From assembly GCA_019347595.1 (NCBI GenBank), contig JAHWLA010000131.1:1-7715 (forward strand): a stretch of DNA of 7,715 bases. The letters are read 5' to 3'. Position 1 is the first letter of the stretch; each line of letters opens with the position of its first letter. The DNA is from Actinomycetota bacterium. Its GTDB lineage: Bacteria; Actinomycetota; Acidimicrobiia; Acidimicrobiales; JAHWLA01. The notes beneath the pieces were generated by a model, which was not told where the DNA came from, did no database searches, and saw only the letters and a list, made by a program, of their open reading frames with translations. Made by a program: the position numbers and the translations under genes. This document shows, in pieces, positions 5,210 to 7,715 of the stretch.

Positions 5210-7078
5210 ATGATGCGCTACCGCCGTGGGGCCGACCTCGATCTGGAGAACGCCAAGCTCGATCGAGCGGTGGCCCGCCGGGCTTGGCAGTTCCTGCGGC
5301 CGTACCGCGCGCTGCTGCTCCTGTACCTCGTCGCCATCGTGGTGTCGTCGGCGCTCGGCGTGCTGCCGCCGTTGATCTTCAAGCGGCTCATCGACGACGC
5401 CATCCCCGCCCGCGACCTCGGCGCCGTGAACCTCTTGGCCATGGCTGCCGTCGGTGTCGCCGTGGTCACCACCGCGCTCAGCCTGTTGAACCGGTGGTTC
5501 GGCGCCCGCATCGGCGAGGGCGTCATCTACGACCTGCGGGTGGCGCTGTACCACCACGTGCAGTCGATGCCGTTGGCGTTCTTCACCCGCACGCAGACCG
5601 GCGCCTTGCTGTCGCGCCTCAGCACCGATGTGGTCGGCGCCCAGCAGACGGTGGGCACCGTCGCCACCGTCACCTCCGACGTGCTGCAACTGACGACGAC
5701 GCTGGCCGCCATGGTGCTGCTCAGTTGGCAGATCACCGGACTGGCGCTCATGGTGCTGCCCGTCTTCATCGTGCTCGACCGGCGCCTGGGCAGCCGGCTC
5801 AAGCAACTGGCCCGGCAGCGCATGCACCTCAACGCGGGCATGAGCACGAATATGACCGAGCGCTTCAACGTGTCGGGCGCGCTGTTGGTGAAGCTGTTCG
5901 GGCGGCCCAAGCAGGAGGCGGCGGAATTCGCGGCGCGGGCGGCCGACGTGCGCGACACCGGCGTCACGCAGGCGTTCACGGGGCGCATCCTGTTCGCCGC
6001 CCTCGGGCTGGTCGGCGCCGTGGGGACGGCGGGCGTGTACTGGCTGGGCGCCCGGTCGGTCATCCGGGGGACCCTCGAGCTGGGGACCGTGGTGGCGCTG
6101 GCCGCCTACGTGCAGCGGCTGTACTCGCCGTTGACGGACCTGGCGGGTGCTCGCGTCGACCTGCTCACCGCCATGGTGTCGTTCGAGCGGGTGTTCGAGG
6201 TGCTCGACGCGCCGCGGGCCATCGAGGAGGCGCCCGACGCCGTGGGGCTGGAGCGCCCCCGGGGGTTGGTCGAGGTCGACGACGTGTGGTTCCGCTACCC
6301 CTCGGCCGCCTCGGTGTCCATCGCGTCACTGGAGGCCGACAGCAGCGCGGTGCTCGACGCCGAGCCCGGGCCGTGGGTGTTGCGCGGCGTCTCGTTCCGG
6401 GCCGAGCCGGGGACGCTGACCGCGCTGGTGGGGCCGTCCGGCGCCGGGAAGACGACGTTGTCGCACCTCGTCCCCCGGCTCTACGACGTGTCGGCCGGGG
6501 CCGTGCGCATCGACGGGCGCGACGTGCGTACGCTGATGTCGGCCAGCCTCGTCGACGCCATCGGCGTGGTGACCCAGGACGCCCACCTGTTCCACGACTC
6601 GGTGGCGGCCAACCTGCGCTACGCCAAGCCGGGCGCCAGCGACCCCGAGCTGGAGGCGGCGTGCCGGGCGGCGCGCATCCACGACGTGATCGCCGCGCTC
6701 CCCGATGGCTACGACACGGTGGTCGGCGAGCGGGGCTACCGCCTGTCGGGCGGCGAAAAGCAGCGGCTGGCCATCGCCCGCGTGCTGCTCAAGAACCCGG
6801 CCATCGTCATCCTGGACGAGGCCACCGCCCACCTCGACTCGGAGACCGAGGCGCTGGTGCAGCAGGCGCTGGCCTCGGCGCTGGAGGGGCGGACCTCGAT
6901 CGTGATCGCCCTTCGCCTGTCGACCATCCTGGCCGCCGACCAGATCCTCGTGCTCGACGGCGGGCGCATCGTGGAGCGGGGCACGCACGATGCGCTGGTT
7001 GGCGGCGGCGGCCTCTACGCCGAGCTGTACGAGACGCAGTACCTCCGGGGCGTGACGCCCGACGCCGCCGAGGCCTGA
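5210..7078 (+). CDS. ABC half-exporter (membrane domain fused to ATPase), altered H-loop
   Basis: A 622-residue type IV (MsbA/LmrA-like) half-transporter expected to dimerise in the cell membrane and export an unknown substrate. The membrane domain (about 25-330) has hydrophobic segments near 33-57, 75-98, 150-187 and 255-310. The ATPase domain (about 355-605) has A-loop Y363, Walker A G408-P-S-G-A-G-K414-T-T, Q-loop Q456, signature L512-S-G-G-E-K-Q and Walker B I-L-D536-E537. Twenty-six residues separate Y363 from V390, more than in MsbA; I recall a similar insert in actinobacterial relatives. Two switch positions are odd: the D-loop reads A-H-L-D instead of S-A-L-D, and the H-loop reads A-L568-R-L-S where histidine is expected. 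ATG 5210 was chosen; ATG 5213 is equally possible. No partner half-transporter is adjacent, so a homodimer is likely. The crotonase gene converges on its 3' end. Confidence 0.93.
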   Translation: MMRYRRGADLDLENAKLDRAVARRAWQFLRPYRALLLLYLVAIVVSSALGVLPPLIFKRLIDDAIPARDLGAVNLLAMAAVGVAVVTTALSLLNRWFGARIGEGVIYDLRVALYHHVQSMPLAFFTRTQTGALLSRLSTDVVGAQQTVGTVATVTSDVLQLTTTLAAMVLLSWQITGLALMVLPVFIVLDRRLGSRLKQLARQRMHLNAGMSTNMTERFNVSGALLVKLFGRPKQEAAEFAARAADVRDTGVTQAFTGRILFAALGLVGAVGTAGVYWLGARSVIRGTLELGTVVALAAYVQRLYSPLTDLAGARVDLLTAMVSFERVFEVLDAPRAIEEAPDAVGLERPRGLVEVDDVWFRYPSAASVSIASLEADSSAVLDAEPGPWVLRGVSFRAEPGTLTALVGPSGAGKTTLSHLVPRLYDVSAGAVRIDGRDVRTLMSASLVDAIGVVTQDAHLFHDSVAANLRYAKPGASDPELEAACRAARIHDVIAALPDGYDTVVGERGYRLSGGEKQRLAIARVLLKNPAIVILDEATAHLDSETEALVQQALASALEGRTSIVIALRLSTILAADQILVLDGGRIVERGTHDALVGGGGLYAELYETQYLRGVTPDAAEA

Positions 7079-7088
7079 CCACCCCCGT

Positions 7089-7134
7089 TCTCGTACGCAC
7101 AACCGGCGCGTTGCCGGCGGTTTCACGTACGAGA
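7089..7134. terminator. bidirectional hairpin between convergent genes
   Basis: TCTCGTACG (7089-7097) and CGTACGAGA (7126-7134) pair perfectly over 9 bp. A 3x3 internal loop and a second, co-centred 5-bp stem AACCG/CGGTT (7101-7105 with 7118-7122) lie inside; a competing inner stem CCGGC/GCCGG (7103-7107 with 7113-7117) is also possible. It fills most of the 60-base gap between the ABC transporter stop and the crotonase stop, so it probably ends transcripts from both sides. There is no T-tract. Confidence 0.65.
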
Positions 7135-7138
7135 TCGG

Positions 7139-7715
7139 TCAGGGGCGGCGGCGCGGGAGGGACTCGAACGCCGCCGGGCGCTTCTCCCGTTGGGCCCGGA
7201 CGCCCTCCTTGAAGTCGACGGCGCCGAGCATCTCCAGCAGCAGCTTCTCGCCGTTGGCCGCCGCCGTGTCGAGCGAGCCGAGCAGGTCGCCCCAGAGCTG
7301 GCGCTTCATGGTGAGCAGCGACGACGGCGAGCACTCGGCCGCCATGGTGCGGGCGTAGGCGAGCGTCTCGTCCAGCAGCCGCTCCGGCGGGACGACGCGG
7401 TCGACCAAGCCGTACTCGGCGGCCTCCTCGGCCAGGATGATCCGGGCCGAGAACAACAGGTCGGCGGCCCGGCCCGCGCCCACGAGGCGGGCCAGCATCC
7501 ACGTCACCCCGTGCTCGGCGGGCAGGCCCAGGCGGGCGAACGAGGTGGTGATCTTGGCGCCCGCGGCGGCGAAGCGGATGTCGGTGTGGCACATCAGCAC
7601 GAACCCGACGCCCGCCACCGGCCCGTTGACGGCGGCGATGACCGGCTTCCGTAGCCCCAGCATCCACGAGTAGGCGTGGTCGAAGTCGGGGCGGACGCCG
7701 GTGCCCGGCGACACC
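7139..7715 (-). CDS. enoyl-CoA hydratase/isomerase (crotonase) family protein, 5' end outside window
   Basis: The last 191 or so residues of a crotonase-fold acyl-CoA enzyme; the reading frame runs off the window end. About 70-90 N-terminal residues, including the first oxyanion-hole strand, are missing from view. Visible are K-P-V-I-A-A-V-N-G-P-V-A-G-V-G, the second oxyanion-hole loop, then L-G-L-P-A-E-H-G-V-T-W-M-L-A-R-L-V-G and E-E-A-A-E-Y-G-L-V-D-R-V-V. The A-E-H-G-x-x-W version of the loop is, from memory, a common actinobacterial subfamily. By eye alignment, the residues matching the two catalytic glutamates of classical hydratase (E144 and E164 of the rat enzyme) are Phe and Asp, so plain hydratase activity is doubtful and the substrate cannot be named. 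A GTG near 7714 is in frame but too far inside the domain to be the real start. Confidence 0.87.
   Translation of the reverse strand, partial: VSPGTGVRPDFDHAYSWMLGLRKPVIAAVNGPVAGVGFVLMCHTDIRFAAAGAKITTSFARLGLPAEHGVTWMLARLVGAGRAADLLFSARIILAEEAAEYGLVDRVVPPERLLDETLAYARTMAAECSPSSLLTMKRQLWGDLLGSLDTAAANGEKLLLEMLGAVDFKEGVRAQREKRPAAFESLPRRRP

Noticed and set aside
4954..5211. N-terminal extension of the response regulator to ATG 5211
   Set aside because: The extra 86 residues are not receiver-like, cross the AT-rich promoter patch and reach into the divergent ABC gene start. Only the short TTG 4980 alternative is kept as possible.
4478..5827. Open frame extending the GGDEF-EAL protein upstream to about 900 residues
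   Set aside because: It runs antisense through the response regulator and ABC transporter genes, is low-complexity Arg/Gly/His-rich without domains, and a strong ribosome site marks GTG 4477 as the start.
7076..7141. Mirror-like TGACC/GGTCA around the convergent gap
   Set aside because: These are just the two TGA stops with two flanking bases; their centre does not match the hairpin centre.
5284..7212. Long plus-strand frame overlapping the ABC transporter
   Set aside because: Arg/Gly/Ala-rich translation without motifs; it is the shifted-frame shadow expected in a GC-rich gene.
1..7715. CRISPR array, insertion sequence, riboswitch or toxin-antitoxin pair
   Set aside because: No spaced direct repeats, transposase motifs, terminal repeats, recognisable aptamer or small paired genes were found on either strand.

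Overview
The window is a GC-rich chromosomal segment that looks actinobacterial. The reasons are the strong G/C bias at third codon positions, an ECF sigma factor paired with an RskA-type anti-sigma factor, lipoprotein signals of the 'GAAC-G' kind, several genes without a Shine-Dalgarno sequence, and ABC exporter and crotonase subfamilies common in high-GC Gram-positives. A lineage near Acidimicrobiia would fit, but that placement is an impression and not shown by the sequence. No transposase, integrase, CRISPR array, plasmid or phage gene is visible. The longest stretch without a gene is 256 bases (4954-5209).

Left part (1-2981). A tRNA adenosine deaminase gene (tadA, +) meets tail to tail, with a 41-base overlap, an anti-sigma/ECF sigma operon on the minus strand. 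The sigma gene lies upstream and shares an ATGA junction with the RskA-like membrane anti-sigma gene. Divergent from the sigma gene, 47-77 bases away depending on its start, are two plus-strand genes for predicted exported lipoproteins. One is a small cupredoxin with an amicyanin-type copper loop. The other is an all-helical protein whose mature part looks like three copies of a His-containing helical unit. A sigma/anti-sigma switch facing a copper protein and its helical partner is the most system-like feature here. That the sigma factor controls them is inference.

Middle (2982-5209). A tRNA-Ser(CGA) gene is followed by a 13-bp UUCG hairpin. A c-di-GMP module reads towards it on the minus strand: a single-domain response regulator, then a GGDEF-EAL protein whose start overlaps the regulator's stop (GTGA). 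The last 18 codons of the GGDEF-EAL gene run through the tRNA terminator hairpin and the 3' end of the tRNA gene. Its stop codon is the complement of the tRNA T-loop. The divergent spacer up to 5209 holds a plausible minus-strand promoter with a TTCAC-N5-GTGAA dyad over its -35 element.

Right part (5210-7715). A full-length ABC half-exporter (TMD-NBD, 622 aa) has intact Walker A, Q-loop, signature and Walker B motifs, but the switch histidine of the H-loop is leucine. It converges, across a hairpin, on a crotonase-family gene whose 5' end lies beyond the window.
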